From Bacteroidota bacterium (GTDB lineage Bacteria > Bacteroidota > Bacteroidia > J057 > JADKCL01), in NCBI GenBank assembly GCA_016718825.1, contig JADKCL010000011.1:124001-188000 (forward strand): a stretch of 64,000 bases of DNA, in the 5' to 3' direction. Below the pieces are notes generated by a model, which made no database searches, was not told the DNA's origin, and saw only the letters and a list, made by a program, of their open reading frames with translations. Numbering within the stretch: the first letter of the stretch is position 1; the number at the start of each line of letters is the position of its first letter. Shown here one piece after another: positions 29,788-38,922 of the stretch. Both the position numbers and the translations under genes were made by a program.

Positions 29788-30593
29788 GCCAACATCCTGA
29801 GTTGTCAACTGCCTTCGTTGCCCAAACCAAGGCCATCATTGCTGAAGTGGCTACTTTCATCCTACATGAACGCCAGACATTCGGCCCGGAAAAAATTGAG
29901 CACAAGGGTCCGAGCGACCTCGTTTCCTATGTGGACCGCACCGCGGAGACCATGCTGCGCACGGCATTGGAGGAATTGCTGCCCGACTCCGGCTTCATCG
30001 GGGAGGAAGGTGGTGGTCATCATGAGCAGGCAGAATGGCGGTGGATTGTCGATCCATTGGACGGTACCACCAACTTCATTCACAATGTGCCCGCTTATTG
30101 TATCAGTGTCGGCCTGCAGCACAAGGGCACCACGCTGCTGGGAGTCGTTCACGAAGTTCCTCATTCCGAAGTTTTTTGGGCTGTCAAGGGCAAGGGTGCA
30201 TTCCTGGGAGAGCAAAAAATCCAGGTAAGCACTGCCGCGCACTTGAACGAGGCATTGCTCGGGACGGGGTTTCCGACTGCCATTTTTGAGCAGGCAAGTG
30301 ACTATTTGGCAGCGATCCAAGATTTTTTGGCGCAATGCCACGGTGTCAGGAGATTTGGCTCGGCAGCCCTTGATTTGGCTTATGTCGCTTGCGGCAGGCT
30401 CGATGGATACTTCGAAATCGGCCTAAAAGCTTGGGATGTGGCCGCAGGGGCACTTTTGGTCACAGAAGCTGGCGGCGCGGTATCGGCCATTGAGGAGGGG
30501 GCAGATTTTCTATTTGGCAGGCAAATTGTAGTGAGCAATGCCAAGCTGCAACAAGCCTTGCTTTTTGTCCTCAGAAAGCACTTGGTTCGTTGA
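29784..30593 (+). CDS. Inositol monophosphatase family protein (SuhB-like)
   Basis: 269 residues. Metal-binding motifs are FIGEEGG (glutamates at 73-75), IVDPLDGTTNFIH (89-100) and the distal KAWDVAAGALLVTEAGG. These are the three motifs of the IMPase superfamily, so a Mg-dependent sugar-phosphate or inositol-phosphate phosphatase is likely, and the sequence is closest in style to bacterial SuhB. CysQ-type activity cannot be excluded. The start overlaps the lnt stop (ATGA). Confidence 0.88.
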   Translation: MSQHPELSTAFVAQTKAIIAEVATFILHERQTFGPEKIEHKGPSDLVSYVDRTAETMLRTALEELLPDSGFIGEEGGGHHEQAEWRWIVDPLDGTTNFIHNVPAYCISVGLQHKGTTLLGVVHEVPHSEVFWAVKGKGAFLGEQKIQVSTAAHLNEALLGTGFPTAIFEQASDYLAAIQDFLAQCHGVRRFGSAALDLAYVACGRLDGYFEIGLKAWDVAAGALLVTEAGGAVSAIEEGADFLFGRQIVVSNAKLQQALLFVLRKHLVR

Positions 30594-30647
30594 CGCCAAA
30601 ATCCTCGGTGTCGGTTTCCTCAAAATCGATCTCTACTGGATGGGCAA

Positions 30648-30682
30648 TTGATGGGCCATTCCCAACTATTTCCTTAACTTTG
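30648..30682 (+). promoter_or_regulatory. Possible promoter for secA
   Basis: TAACTTTG at 30675-30682 matches TAnnTTTG and lies 27 bases before the secA ATG. The TTG at 30648-30650 is 24 bases upstream, slightly long. It sits in the 115-bp gap between suhB and secA, which otherwise holds nothing recognisable. Confidence 0.4.
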
Positions 30683-30708
30683 TCGCGATTTTTCTATACT
30701 GATTTACT

Positions 30709-33700
30709 ATGCTTAAACTGCTTCAGAAACTATTCGGCAACAAACAGGACAAGGATGCCAAAGAGCTCCGTCCTTATGTCACCAAAATTCTTGCCGAGTA
30801 CGTCAAGCTTCGCAACATCTCCGACGACGAACTTCGCGGACGGTCAGATATTTTCAGGCAGCGGATTCAGAACCACATCAAAGAGGTTTCTGCCGAGATC
30901 GCAGCCAAGAAAAAGCAAGCTGAGACCACCGAGGACCTTGTCGCTTCCGAGCGCATGTATGAGGAAGCCGAAAAGCTACGCAAGAAGCGCAATGAGCAAG
31001 TGGAGCAAGTGCTCATGGAGATTTTGCCAGAGGCATTTGCTGTGGTAAAAGAAACCGCGCGCAGGCTTTCTGAAAACAAGGCCCTCACCGTCACAGCGAC
31101 GGATTGGGACCACAAAATGGCTCAAAACAAGCCCAATGTGGTCATCGAAGGCGACAAAGCGATTTGGAAAAACAAATGGCTCGCTGCCGGCGGTGAAATC
31201 GAATGGAACATGGTGCACTATGACGTCCAGCTCATGGGTGGCGTGGTACTCCATACCGGAAAAATTTCGGAGATGGCGACGGGTGAAGGCAAGACCCTCG
31301 TGGCCACCTTGCCAGTTTACCTGAATGCCCTTACCGGCATGGGCGTGCACCTTGTAACGGTCAACGATTACCTTGCACGACGCGACTGCGAATGGAATGG
31401 CCCGCTCTTCCAATTTCACAAGATCAGCGTCGATTGCATCGACTTTCACGAACCCAACTCAGACGAGCGTCGTCAAGCCTATTTGGCAGACGTCACTTAT
31501 GGAACCAATAACGAGTTTGGCTTCGACTACCTCCGCGACAACATGACCACCAATCCCGACTTCCTTGTGCAGCGGGAACACCACTATGGCATCGTCGACG
31601 AAATTGACTCGGTCTTGATCGATGAGGCGCGTACGCCTTTGATCATTTCCGGACCGGTGCCGCGTGGCGACATTCAAGAATTTAATCAGCTGAAGCCGCG
31701 CGTGGAAAAGCTCATGCGCAATCAACAGCGCATGGTTACCACCTTGATCGCCGAAGGCAAAAAAGCCATGGAATCGGGTGACAAAGAAAGTGTCAAGGAA
31801 GCTGGACTCAAGCTTTTCCGTGCACACCGTGGTCTGCCCCGCTACAAAGCATTGGTGAAATACCTTTCGGAGCCAGGCATCAAAAGCGAAATGCTCAAGA
31901 CGGAAGGTTATTATCTTCAGGACAAGGGCAAAAACATGCATATTGTCGATGACGAATTGTATTTCACCATCGACGAAAAAAACAATCAGGTTGAGCTTAC
32001 TGAAAAAGGTCGCGAATTGATCACCGGCGAAGGTGAGGATTCCGATCTCTTCGTGATGCCCGACGTCGCTTCGCGCCTGCATGAAATCGATGGCAGCAAG
32101 GAACTGACAGACGAAGAAAAGCTTCGTCAGAAGGATCTTTTAGCCCGTGAATTCGCAGAGAAGTCAGACCGCTTGCACACGATCAACCAATTGGTAAAGG
32201 CCTACACCTTGTTTGAGCGCGATATTGAATACATCGTCGACGAAGGAAAGGTCAAGATTGTTGATGAGCAAACCGGCCGTGTTTTGCCTGGTCGCCGCTA
32301 TTCAGATGGTTTGCACCAAGCCATTGAAGCCAAGGAAAACGTGACGGTTGAAGCTGCTACACAGACATTTGCAACAGTTACGCTCCAGAACTTCTTCAGG
32401 ATGTACCACAAGCTTTCGGGCATGACCGGTACCGCTGAAACCGAAGCTGCGGAGTTTTTCCAGATCTACAAGCTTGATGTCGTGGTGGTTCCAACCAACC
32501 GTGCCATCGTGCGCAAGGACGACGAAGACTTCGTGTACAAAACGAAGCGAGAAAAATACAACGCTGTCATCGACGAGATTGAAAAGCTGCGTCAAGCAGG
32601 TCGGCCGGTTCTCGTAGGTACTACCTCGGTCGAAGTTTCCGAGTTGCTGAGCAGGATGCTGCGTGTGCGCAAAATCGAGCACAACGTCTTGAACGCAAAG
32701 CAGCATCAGCGCGAAGCTGAGATTGTCGCCGCAGCAGGTCTTGCTGGCAACATCACGATTGCAACCAACATGGCTGGTCGTGGTACCGACATCAAGCTCG
32801 GCCCGAATGTGAAACAATCAGGCGGTTTGGCCATCATCGGTACCGAGCGCCATGAATCCCGCCGGATTGACCGGCAGTTGCGTGGTCGCGCAGGTCGCCA
32901 AGGCGACCCGGGAAGTTCACAGTTTTATGTATCGCTTGAAGACGATTTGATGCGTCTTTTTGGTTCTGAGCGCATCAGCCGCATCATGGACCGTATCGGC
33001 ATCAAGGAGGGCGAAGTGATTCAGCACTCCATGATCACCAAGAGCATCACCAACGCGCAGAAAAAGGTCGAAGAAAACAACTTCGCCATGCGCAAGCGCT
33101 TGCTGGAATATGACGACGTCATGAACAGTCAGCGCGAGGTGATCTATCGTCGCCGCCGCAACGCCCTCTTTGGCGACCGCATGCGCCTCGATTTGGATAC
33201 CATGCTCTGGGACGTCTGCGCCAAGCTCGCAGCGGAATACTATGAAATTTCAGACTACGAAGGCCTGCAATTTGCGACCATTCGCATGCTGTCATTCGAT
33301 CCGGAGATTTCTGAAAAGGAATTCAACAAGCTCAACCAAGAGGCTTTGGCTGATCGCTTGTATGATGCTGCAAAAAGCTTCTACAAGCGCAAAACGACGC
33401 ACTTGTCTGCAGTGACCCTCCAAGGTTTGCAGAGCATTCGCGACCGCGAAGCCCGTGTCGAAATGGTGGACATCCCCTTCAGCGACGGCACACGCAAGAT
33501 GCGCATTGTGGTCAACCTCGATCAAGCATTGGCAACCAAGGGCGAGGATGTACCGCGTACATTGGAGCGCTCCGTGATGCTGCATGTGATCGACGACAAG
33601 TGGAAAAACCACCTGCGTGAGATGGACGAGTTGCGTACTGCGGTACAAAACGCGGTTTACGAGCAAAAGGATCCTTTGGTGGCCTATAAGTTTGAAGCTT

Positions 33701-33984
33701 ATCAATTATTCCAGGAGGCCTTGGGTCAGGTGAATGAGCAGGTGATCTCCATGATCTTCAAGGCCGATTTGGATATCCAAGGTGACCGCGAAGAGAAGGT
33801 TCAGGAAAGCCGCGTCCATCGCGACGACTTTTCCAAGATGAAGGCCAACCATGGCGCCAACTTGGAAGCACAGCGCCGCGAAGCCGCAAAAGGCTTGAGT
33901 ACAAGTGGTCCAAGCGAACCTGCCGAGCGTCCATTGACGCGTGCAGAACGCCGTATCCAAGACCGCAAGGGTCCAAAACGCTAA
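30709..33984 (+). CDS. secA: Preprotein translocase ATPase SecA
   Basis: 1091 residues, in the larger size class found in Bacteroidota. Walker A is in MATGEGKTLVATLPVYL, Walker B (DEAD-like) in IVDEIDSVLIDEARTPLIISGP. The second RecA domain carries TNMAGRGTDIKLG and GTERHESRRIDRQLRGRAGRQGDPGSSQFYVSLEDDLMRLFG. An insertion relative to E. coli lies near residues 320-440 in the first nucleotide-binding domain. The C-terminus (RAERRIQDRKGPKR) has no CxCx8C(H/C) zinc motif. SecA drives Sec-dependent export, the first step for the T9SS cargo proteins in this window. A hairpin follows the stop. Confidence 0.96.
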   Translation: MLKLLQKLFGNKQDKDAKELRPYVTKILAEYVKLRNISDDELRGRSDIFRQRIQNHIKEVSAEIAAKKKQAETTEDLVASERMYEEAEKLRKKRNEQVEQVLMEILPEAFAVVKETARRLSENKALTVTATDWDHKMAQNKPNVVIEGDKAIWKNKWLAAGGEIEWNMVHYDVQLMGGVVLHTGKISEMATGEGKTLVATLPVYLNALTGMGVHLVTVNDYLARRDCEWNGPLFQFHKISVDCIDFHEPNSDERRQAYLADVTYGTNNEFGFDYLRDNMTTNPDFLVQREHHYGIVDEIDSVLIDEARTPLIISGPVPRGDIQEFNQLKPRVEKLMRNQQRMVTTLIAEGKKAMESGDKESVKEAGLKLFRAHRGLPRYKALVKYLSEPGIKSEMLKTEGYYLQDKGKNMHIVDDELYFTIDEKNNQVELTEKGRELITGEGEDSDLFVMPDVASRLHEIDGSKELTDEEKLRQKDLLAREFAEKSDRLHTINQLVKAYTLFERDIEYIVDEGKVKIVDEQTGRVLPGRRYSDGLHQAIEAKENVTVEAATQTFATVTLQNFFRMYHKLSGMTGTAETEAAEFFQIYKLDVVVVPTNRAIVRKDDEDFVYKTKREKYNAVIDEIEKLRQAGRPVLVGTTSVEVSELLSRMLRVRKIEHNVLNAKQHQREAEIVAAAGLAGNITIATNMAGRGTDIKLGPNVKQSGGLAIIGTERHESRRIDRQLRGRAGRQGDPGSSQFYVSLEDDLMRLFGSERISRIMDRIGIKEGEVIQHSMITKSITNAQKKVEENNFAMRKRLLEYDDVMNSQREVIYRRRRNALFGDRMRLDLDTMLWDVCAKLAAEYYEISDYEGLQFATIRMLSFDPEISEKEFNKLNQEALADRLYDAAKSFYKRKTTHLSAVTLQGLQSIRDREARVEMVDIPFSDGTRKMRIVVNLDQALATKGEDVPRTLERSVMLHVIDDKWKNHLREMDELRTAVQNAVYEQKDPLVAYKFEAYQLFQEALGQVNEQVISMIFKADLDIQGDREEKVQESRVHRDDFSKMKANHGANLEAQRREAAKGLSTSGPSEPAERPLTRAERRIQDRKGPKR

Positions 33985-33987
33985 AAT

Positions 33988-34010
33988 GCAACCCCGGCAT
34001 TCGGGGTTGC
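33988..34010 (+). terminator. Stem-loop after secA
   Basis: GCAACCCC-GGCATTC-GGGGTTGC, a perfect 8-bp stem starting 4 bases after the secA stop. There is no clear T run, so termination strength is uncertain; it may instead protect the 3' end. Confidence 0.5.
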
Positions 34011-34089
34011 GTATTGCAACTTGTGTTGAAAACGTGTTGAATCGCCTTTGAGCGCGACCAAAGAAAATTGAAGCATTCTAGCAGATTGC

Positions 34090-34647
34090 ATGAACATTGA
34101 GCGAAATACTGGTTGGAAGGGCTTTTTCCTGCTCTTGACTGTGCTTTTGACAAGCACGCAGGCAACGGCGCAAAAGGAAACCGAGTCGGTTGAAAAATAC
34201 CGTGTGGTGTATGATTTTACCGCCCCACAATACGAAATCGTTGGTGACGGCAGCTCCACGACGGATGTTCGCCCAACCGTTTCCAGCGACTCCCTTGGCG
34301 TCTACTACTATTTTGACGAGGGATTGCCCCACCTTCTCGACTTGCACAAACGCGGTAATCAAAGCACTTCTGAAGGTCCGGGTTTCCGGATTCAAATTTA
34401 CGCCGGGAGCAAGATGGAAACCGCCAACGAAGCGAAAACCGACTTCCTGCAAACATTTCGCACCGCCAACATGGAGGTTTACAAAGACTGGAACCCGCCT
34501 CATTTTTGGGTTAGGGTGGGTGACTTTCTGTCGCGTAACGAGGCCATGAAGCAACTCTCACAAGTTCGCACCGTGTTTCCCGATGCCTTTGTCGTGCAAG
34601 ACAAAATCAAGCTTCCAAAGTACAAGAAGCAAACTCACCACGACTGA
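34090..34647 (+). CDS. Exported SPOR-domain-like protein
   Basis: 185 residues. Signal peptide MNIERNTGWKGFFLLLTVLLTSTQATAQ, an unassigned section to about residue 110, then GPGFRIQIYAGSKMETANEAKTDF ... PPHFWVRVGDFLSRNEAMKQLSQVRTVFPDAFVV. This has the beta-alpha-beta-beta-alpha-beta pattern of the SPOR domain (FxIQIgaf ... VrvGdF.....A), which binds denuded septal glycan strands. The likely role is periplasmic, linked to cell division or the envelope. Confidence 0.78.
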   Translation: MNIERNTGWKGFFLLLTVLLTSTQATAQKETESVEKYRVVYDFTAPQYEIVGDGSSTTDVRPTVSSDSLGVYYYFDEGLPHLLDLHKRGNQSTSEGPGFRIQIYAGSKMETANEAKTDFLQTFRTANMEVYKDWNPPHFWVRVGDFLSRNEAMKQLSQVRTVFPDAFVVQDKIKLPKYKKQTHHD

Positions 34648-34711
34648 TTCCGCTTTCAACAGGTTTTTGTCTGTCGATTTTCGCTAATTTGGCCGTATCC
34701 AATCGGTCAAA

Positions 34712-36367
34712 ATGAATTCTGCGCCCAATTACAAGGCTAGCTTTCTTCTCTTCGCAGCCCTTCCTGTTGTCTTTTTCTTGCTGTTTGGCTTTCACGGAAT
34801 GGACATTGCCGACCGCGGATTCATTCCTGCATTTGCGCACCGGATCGTGTCTGGAGAAGCCATTTATCAAGACTTCTACTACGTACGGCCACCGGTTACG
34901 CCCTACCTCCATACCTTCGAAATGCTCTTGTTTCCGGAGACAATGGAAATGGTCGCCTACCGCTTCTTTTTCTATGTCTTTGTATGGCTTTCGGTCCTGT
35001 TCAGCATTTTGAGTCTGCGTAAATTCTTTGACTTCCAAAAAATCGGGATTTCGCCTTGGCTGCTCGGGTCCATGGGGTTCCTTCTTTCGGTCCATAATTT
35101 CTTTATCGCGCCATGGCATACGCTTGACGGCATTGTGTTCGCATCACTCGGGATTTACCTGATCAGCTTGGGACAACGAATCGGCTATCTTGTTGCGGGC
35201 CTTTGCTCCCTTGGGCTTGCTGCCATGACCAAACAGCCTTTTGCAATCGTTCCAATAGCAGGGTTGGTCCTACTCTTCTTTCTCTATCCCTGGAAAAAGG
35301 CGGTCCTCGCCGTCATTGGAGCCGGACTTGTTGGGGTGGCTGCGATCGCGGTGATTGAATACCTGCTTACGCCAAGCTTTAATTTCTTCGAAACCATGAT
35401 CGCCCAAACCACTGGCGTGACCTCCTTCGAAGAAATGAAATGGAGCGCTTTCAAACTTTACGTACGGCCTGCCATTTTCACCTTTGTTCCCTTGGCTGTG
35501 ATTTGGTACGTACTCAAATACCAATTAAGGAGTCCCTTCACGGGCAAGGTGATGGCGGCACTTGGCTTTTTGGGAATTCTTGCTGTTGCTATTGGTCCTT
35601 TATGGATCACCCTTCAGGATGGACAGTTTGTAATGCCAAAATCCGGATTTTACCACGCGTTACTGTTTAACGGAGGGATGATCGCGCTGTTGACCATTTT
35701 AAAGAGAGAAAGAAGAGGTCTGGCGGTGTTAATCACCATGATGGTTGTGGCTTGGGCAAGCAGTGTTTCTTGGGGTTATGCGACGCCCGTGCTCTACTCC
35801 TTTCCAAGCTTGTTTGCAATTGTCTATTTCGTAGGCATAGTTGCTGGATTTTCCCCTCCGAAATGGTTTTGGCCATCAGCGGCATCGGTTTGCCTCCTTT
35901 GTATAGCTTCGTTGAACCTTTTTGTTTACGGGGATGATTTCCGTTCAGAAATGACCCATGACCTTGGCACCGTTTTCCCTAGACTGAGTCATATCCATGC
36001 TGGGCAGCAACAATTTGACTACTACAATGAATTGAGGCAGTTGAACGAAAAATATGGTGAAAACTTTACCGTGTTGCCAAGCATGCCTGCGGCGCATTAT
36101 GTGACCAATACGCAGCCTCGCATTCCCGCTGATTGGATTCATGATGCTGAAATCAACTACGCAGTTGGCATTGCCAAGACCATTTCCATCTTGGATGGTT
36201 CACCTAACTACGTTTTTGCGCTCAAAGACGAATTGCACCGTGCCGATGAGTCGGGAACATTCCGTTGCAGTGTGTTGCGTCATGTGATGGACACTTGGAC
36301 GCAAATTGATGAAACAAAGGAATTTCTTGTCTTCGACAACCGGAATCTGATCAACGCTGCTGATTGA
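34712..36367 (+). CDS. Polytopic membrane protein, probable GT-C glycosyltransferase
   Basis: 551 residues, about ten membrane helices. The first loop reads GMDIADRGFIPAFAHRIVSGEAIYQDFYYVRPPVTPYLH. The pattern D-x-G-F ... RI-x-x-GE-x-x-Y-x-DF ... PP resembles family 39-like GT-C transferases and uncharacterised integral membrane proteins. The last ~150 residues are periplasmic and soluble. Acceptor and donor are unknown. It converges with the OmpA-family gene, overlapping by 17 bases at the 3' ends. Confidence 0.68.
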   Translation: MNSAPNYKASFLLFAALPVVFFLLFGFHGMDIADRGFIPAFAHRIVSGEAIYQDFYYVRPPVTPYLHTFEMLLFPETMEMVAYRFFFYVFVWLSVLFSILSLRKFFDFQKIGISPWLLGSMGFLLSVHNFFIAPWHTLDGIVFASLGIYLISLGQRIGYLVAGLCSLGLAAMTKQPFAIVPIAGLVLLFFLYPWKKAVLAVIGAGLVGVAAIAVIEYLLTPSFNFFETMIAQTTGVTSFEEMKWSAFKLYVRPAIFTFVPLAVIWYVLKYQLRSPFTGKVMAALGFLGILAVAIGPLWITLQDGQFVMPKSGFYHALLFNGGMIALLTILKRERRGLAVLITMMVVAWASSVSWGYATPVLYSFPSLFAIVYFVGIVAGFSPPKWFWPSAASVCLLCIASLNLFVYGDDFRSEMTHDLGTVFPRLSHIHAGQQQFDYYNELRQLNEKYGENFTVLPSMPAAHYVTNTQPRIPADWIHDAEINYAVGIAKTISILDGSPNYVFALKDELHRADESGTFRCSVLRHVMDTWTQIDETKEFLVFDNRNLINAAD

Positions 36368-37316
36368 TCAGCTGATAGAGTTCGTCGAGTTTCGGGGAGA
36401 TTACAATTTCCGTGCGGCGGTTGCTTGCGCGGGCTTCAGGCGTACTGCCCTCCACCTTTGGAACAAACTGTCCGTGGCCCGCCGGAATGATCCGGGTAGG
36501 CTCCATTCCATTTTGCACAAGAATGCGCACAACTTCGGTGGAACGCATCACGCTCAGATCCCAATTGTCTTTGATGTCGCCGAGATTGCTCACCGGCATA
36601 TTGTCGGTATGGCCTTCAACCATGATGGTGACGTCCTTTTGTTCCTTGAGTGCATTGGCAAGTCCGGCCAAGGCCTTTTGCCCGTTGGCATCGATCTTGG
36701 TGCTGCCGGTTGCGAAGAGGAGCTTGTTGGAAAGCGAGACATACACCTTGCCATCGATCACCTCCACAGTCAAGCCCTGATCCTTGAAACCCAACAAAGC
36801 ATCGGTAACGCGCTTCTGAATGGCATTCATCAAGGAATCGCGTTGCTTCAATCGATTTTCCACATCGGCGAGGCGGTTTTCGCGTTCATTCAAGACGCCC
36901 TCCATAAAGGAAATCTTCTTGTCCCTTTCGTTGAGATCGCGTTGCAAGCCTTCCATTTGATCGACGAGGCCGCGCATTTTCTCATTCCCCTGGTTTTTGA
37001 GCTTTTGATAGTTACTGCTGATCTGCTCGTTTCTCTCACGCAGATCACCGATATCGCTGCTCATTTTGCGGTACCCGCTTCCTAGGCGCATTGTGTCATT
37101 GGCGAGCTTGGTGCGATCCTCTTCACATTGATTGAGTTTCATCTGCAGCTCGGCGACATCTGACTTGAGTTGATTCAAGGACTTGTTCCGGGAATCAGCC
37201 ATGTCTTGCATTTTGTCTTTGAGGGCCTCCATCTCGCCATACTTCTTCTTGGAGACACAAGCCGTTGTTGCCAAGGAAAGGGCAATCATCCAGACTACTA
37301 TTTTAGAAATGCGCAT
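36351..37316 (-). CDS. OmpA-family lipoprotein with long coiled coil
   Basis: 321 residues. A lipoprotein signal peptide ends in LATTAC with C20 as the lipid site. A heptad-rich coiled coil spans about residues 30-165. The OmpA/MotB peptidoglycan-binding domain follows: LLFATGSTKIDANGQKAL ... VEGHTDNMPVS ... WDLSVMRSTEVVRIL ... GQFVPKVEGSTPEARASNRRTEIVISP. It should tether the outer membrane to peptidoglycan through diaminopimelate binding. The length of the coiled coil suggests a spacer across the periplasm. Confidence 0.9.
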   Translation of the reverse strand: MRISKIVVWMIALSLATTACVSKKKYGEMEALKDKMQDMADSRNKSLNQLKSDVAELQMKLNQCEEDRTKLANDTMRLGSGYRKMSSDIGDLRERNEQISSNYQKLKNQGNEKMRGLVDQMEGLQRDLNERDKKISFMEGVLNERENRLADVENRLKQRDSLMNAIQKRVTDALLGFKDQGLTVEVIDGKVYVSLSNKLLFATGSTKIDANGQKALAGLANALKEQKDVTIMVEGHTDNMPVSNLGDIKDNWDLSVMRSTEVVRILVQNGMEPTRIIPAGHGQFVPKVEGSTPEARASNRRTEIVISPKLDELYQLINQQR

Positions 37317-37347
37317 ACGAATCTCAATTTATACTTCTTTTCGCCAA

Positions 37348-37355
37348 CAAAATTA
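37348..37355 (-). promoter_or_regulatory. Possible -7 element for the OmpA-family lipoprotein gene
   Basis: Minus-strand TAATTTTG matches TAnnTTTG, 31 bases before the ATG at 37316. No TTG stands at the expected -33 position. Confidence 0.35.
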
Positions 37356-37504
37356 GAATCGTCGCGCATTTCGTCTAGGCTTGGTTTTTCACATTGTCGA
37401 AATCCCGCAGCCTGAATTGTACAATAAACAAGTCATTCAGCCATGCAGAGCATGTCCGTTCAAACATAAAGCATGAAAAATGGGGCGAATTGCAAATGTA
37501 GGGC

Positions 37505-37536
37505 AATAAAAAAAGGCCACCCTCTCGGATGGCCTT
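37505..37536 (-). terminator. Intrinsic terminator after the TonB-like duplicated-domain gene
   Basis: On the minus strand AAGGCCA / TGGCCTT (further extended by ATCC / GGGT) followed by TTTTTTTATT, starting about 22 bases after the stop at 37558. Confidence 0.85.
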
Positions 37537-37557
37537 CTGCTTATTTTTTCAGCAAGA

Positions 37558-38772
37558 TCAATTGCCGGCTGCTGGCTTCGAGAGGAAATCACCAACCTGA
37601 TCAAGGTTGTATTTTGACTTCTCGCCTTCGCAAACAATTTCTGTCTTGAATTCTGTGTAGATGTAGCGATTGGCTGCACTGCGGGTAGGCTGAAACTTCA
37701 GATCCTTGATCACGCCGGGAACCAATGCTGCAATTTTGGGGTCATTGACTTGCATGACGCGGCTATTGATCACGCGACCGGTGTTGGGATCCGTTTCGAG
37801 CTCAACCAATGCTTGCGCCAATCCACAGTAACCTTCTTTGCGCAATGCCACGCGAAGGTTGACGCCAAAGGTAGATTCGTCAGAATACTTGACCTCAGAA
37901 GTTCCCTTGGTATCAATATTGATATCAATATCTGCATGCGTCTCTTGGTGGGATGCATCAGGTTTGGCATCGCCTCTTGAGACATACTCAATTTTCTCTT
38001 GTGGTGGCAATTTGATCGGGCCGCCTGGCTTCACCGTTTTTGTAGCGACTGGCGTCGGGGTGGTGACCACTGGCTTCACCGGCTCTTTCACGACCACTGG
38101 CTTGACGGGCTCCTTGGCAGGTTCTTTGACCGGCTCCTTCACCACGACAGGCTTCACAGGCTCCTTGACAGGTGCCTTTGGCTCATCATCAGAAAGGAAA
38201 GATTCCTCTGGTTCCTTTTTGGGTTCCACTTTAGCCACAACTGGCTCGGGTTGCTTGACCTCTTTGGGCTCAACCTTCTCCACAACGGCTTCTTTCACTT
38301 CTGTATCTCCTTTGTCGGTAAGGTTGCCGCCATTGCCCGTCTGTACGGAAGCGACACCGCCTTCAGATGGAATGGCTTTGTAGACATTCTCTCCAGGTGA
38401 TCCGGAGCATGGAATGATCGGCTTGACCTCAAAGTAAATGGTCTTGCTGCCGGTCACACCGGTAGCATCCCACTTGACGTTTTGAACGATGTCCACGATC
38501 GACTTCTTGTAGCAATCGGTTTTGCCCGTCAAGGTTTTTGCCGATGTCACCGTGCCGGTCTGATCAAACTTCACCTCCAAGTAGATCGCATCATTGCCGC
38601 AGCAGGATGTCTTTTCCTTGAGGGTGTTGTAGATGTAGCCGTGTACAGTATGCTTTTCGTCGTCGAAAATGAAGGTTTTAGGATTGGCACGTGCGTTTTT
38701 GATGTCGACTTGTGCCGAAACCGATTGAATAAGCCCCAGTGTAATAAATGCTAGAATTGAGAGTATTCTCAT
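37558..38772 (-). CDS. Exported protein with K/E/P/V-rich linker between two TonB-C-like domains
   Basis: 404 residues. Signal peptide MRILSILAFITLGLIQSVSAQ. The first globular part (about 50-120) has IYLEVKFDQTGTVTSAKTLTGKTDCYKKSI ... VKWDATGVTGSKTIYFEVKP. The last (about 305-390) has VNLRVALRKEGYCGLAQALVELETDPNTG ... LVPGVIKDLKFQP ... YIYTEFKTEIVC. Both follow the 'variable input with G-x-V ... ld..a...l.f.P ... v.....' pattern of TonB C-terminal domains. Between them lies a low-complexity linker of KEPVKPVVVKEPVKEP-type repeats (about 165-260). Similar linkers in TonB span the periplasm. There is no membrane anchor after the signal peptide, so it is not a classic TonB. Function unknown. 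Confidence 0.72.
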   Translation of the reverse strand: MRILSILAFITLGLIQSVSAQVDIKNARANPKTFIFDDEKHTVHGYIYNTLKEKTSCCGNDAIYLEVKFDQTGTVTSAKTLTGKTDCYKKSIVDIVQNVKWDATGVTGSKTIYFEVKPIIPCSGSPGENVYKAIPSEGGVASVQTGNGGNLTDKGDTEVKEAVVEKVEPKEVKQPEPVVAKVEPKKEPEESFLSDDEPKAPVKEPVKPVVVKEPVKEPAKEPVKPVVVKEPVKPVVTTPTPVATKTVKPGGPIKLPPQEKIEYVSRGDAKPDASHQETHADIDINIDTKGTSEVKYSDESTFGVNLRVALRKEGYCGLAQALVELETDPNTGRVINSRVMQVNDPKIAALVPGVIKDLKFQPTRSAANRYIYTEFKTEIVCEGEKSKYNLDQVGDFLSKPAAGN

Positions 38773-38817
38773 GTCCGGAGAAATATAAATCCGTATTCTT
38801 TAGAGTTAAAGTAGCTA

Positions 38818-38825
38818 CAAAAATA
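38818..38825 (-). promoter_or_regulatory. Possible -7 element for the TonB-like duplicated-domain gene
   Basis: Minus-strand TATTTTTG fits TAnnTTTG, 46 bases before the ATG at 38772. No convincing -33 TTG. Confidence 0.35.
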
Positions 38826-38922
38826 GGAGAAAAGATTGCATAATGAAATCTCTTCACAAAGTTTTCCACCGTTTTTCCCACGGCAGCTTCAATCAGCAAC
38901 GAATTCACGAAACCGGACTTGC

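Noticed and set aside
30590..31048. 152-codon frame overlapping the secA start
   Set aside because: Serine/arginine-rich shadow of secA; secA is the supported gene.
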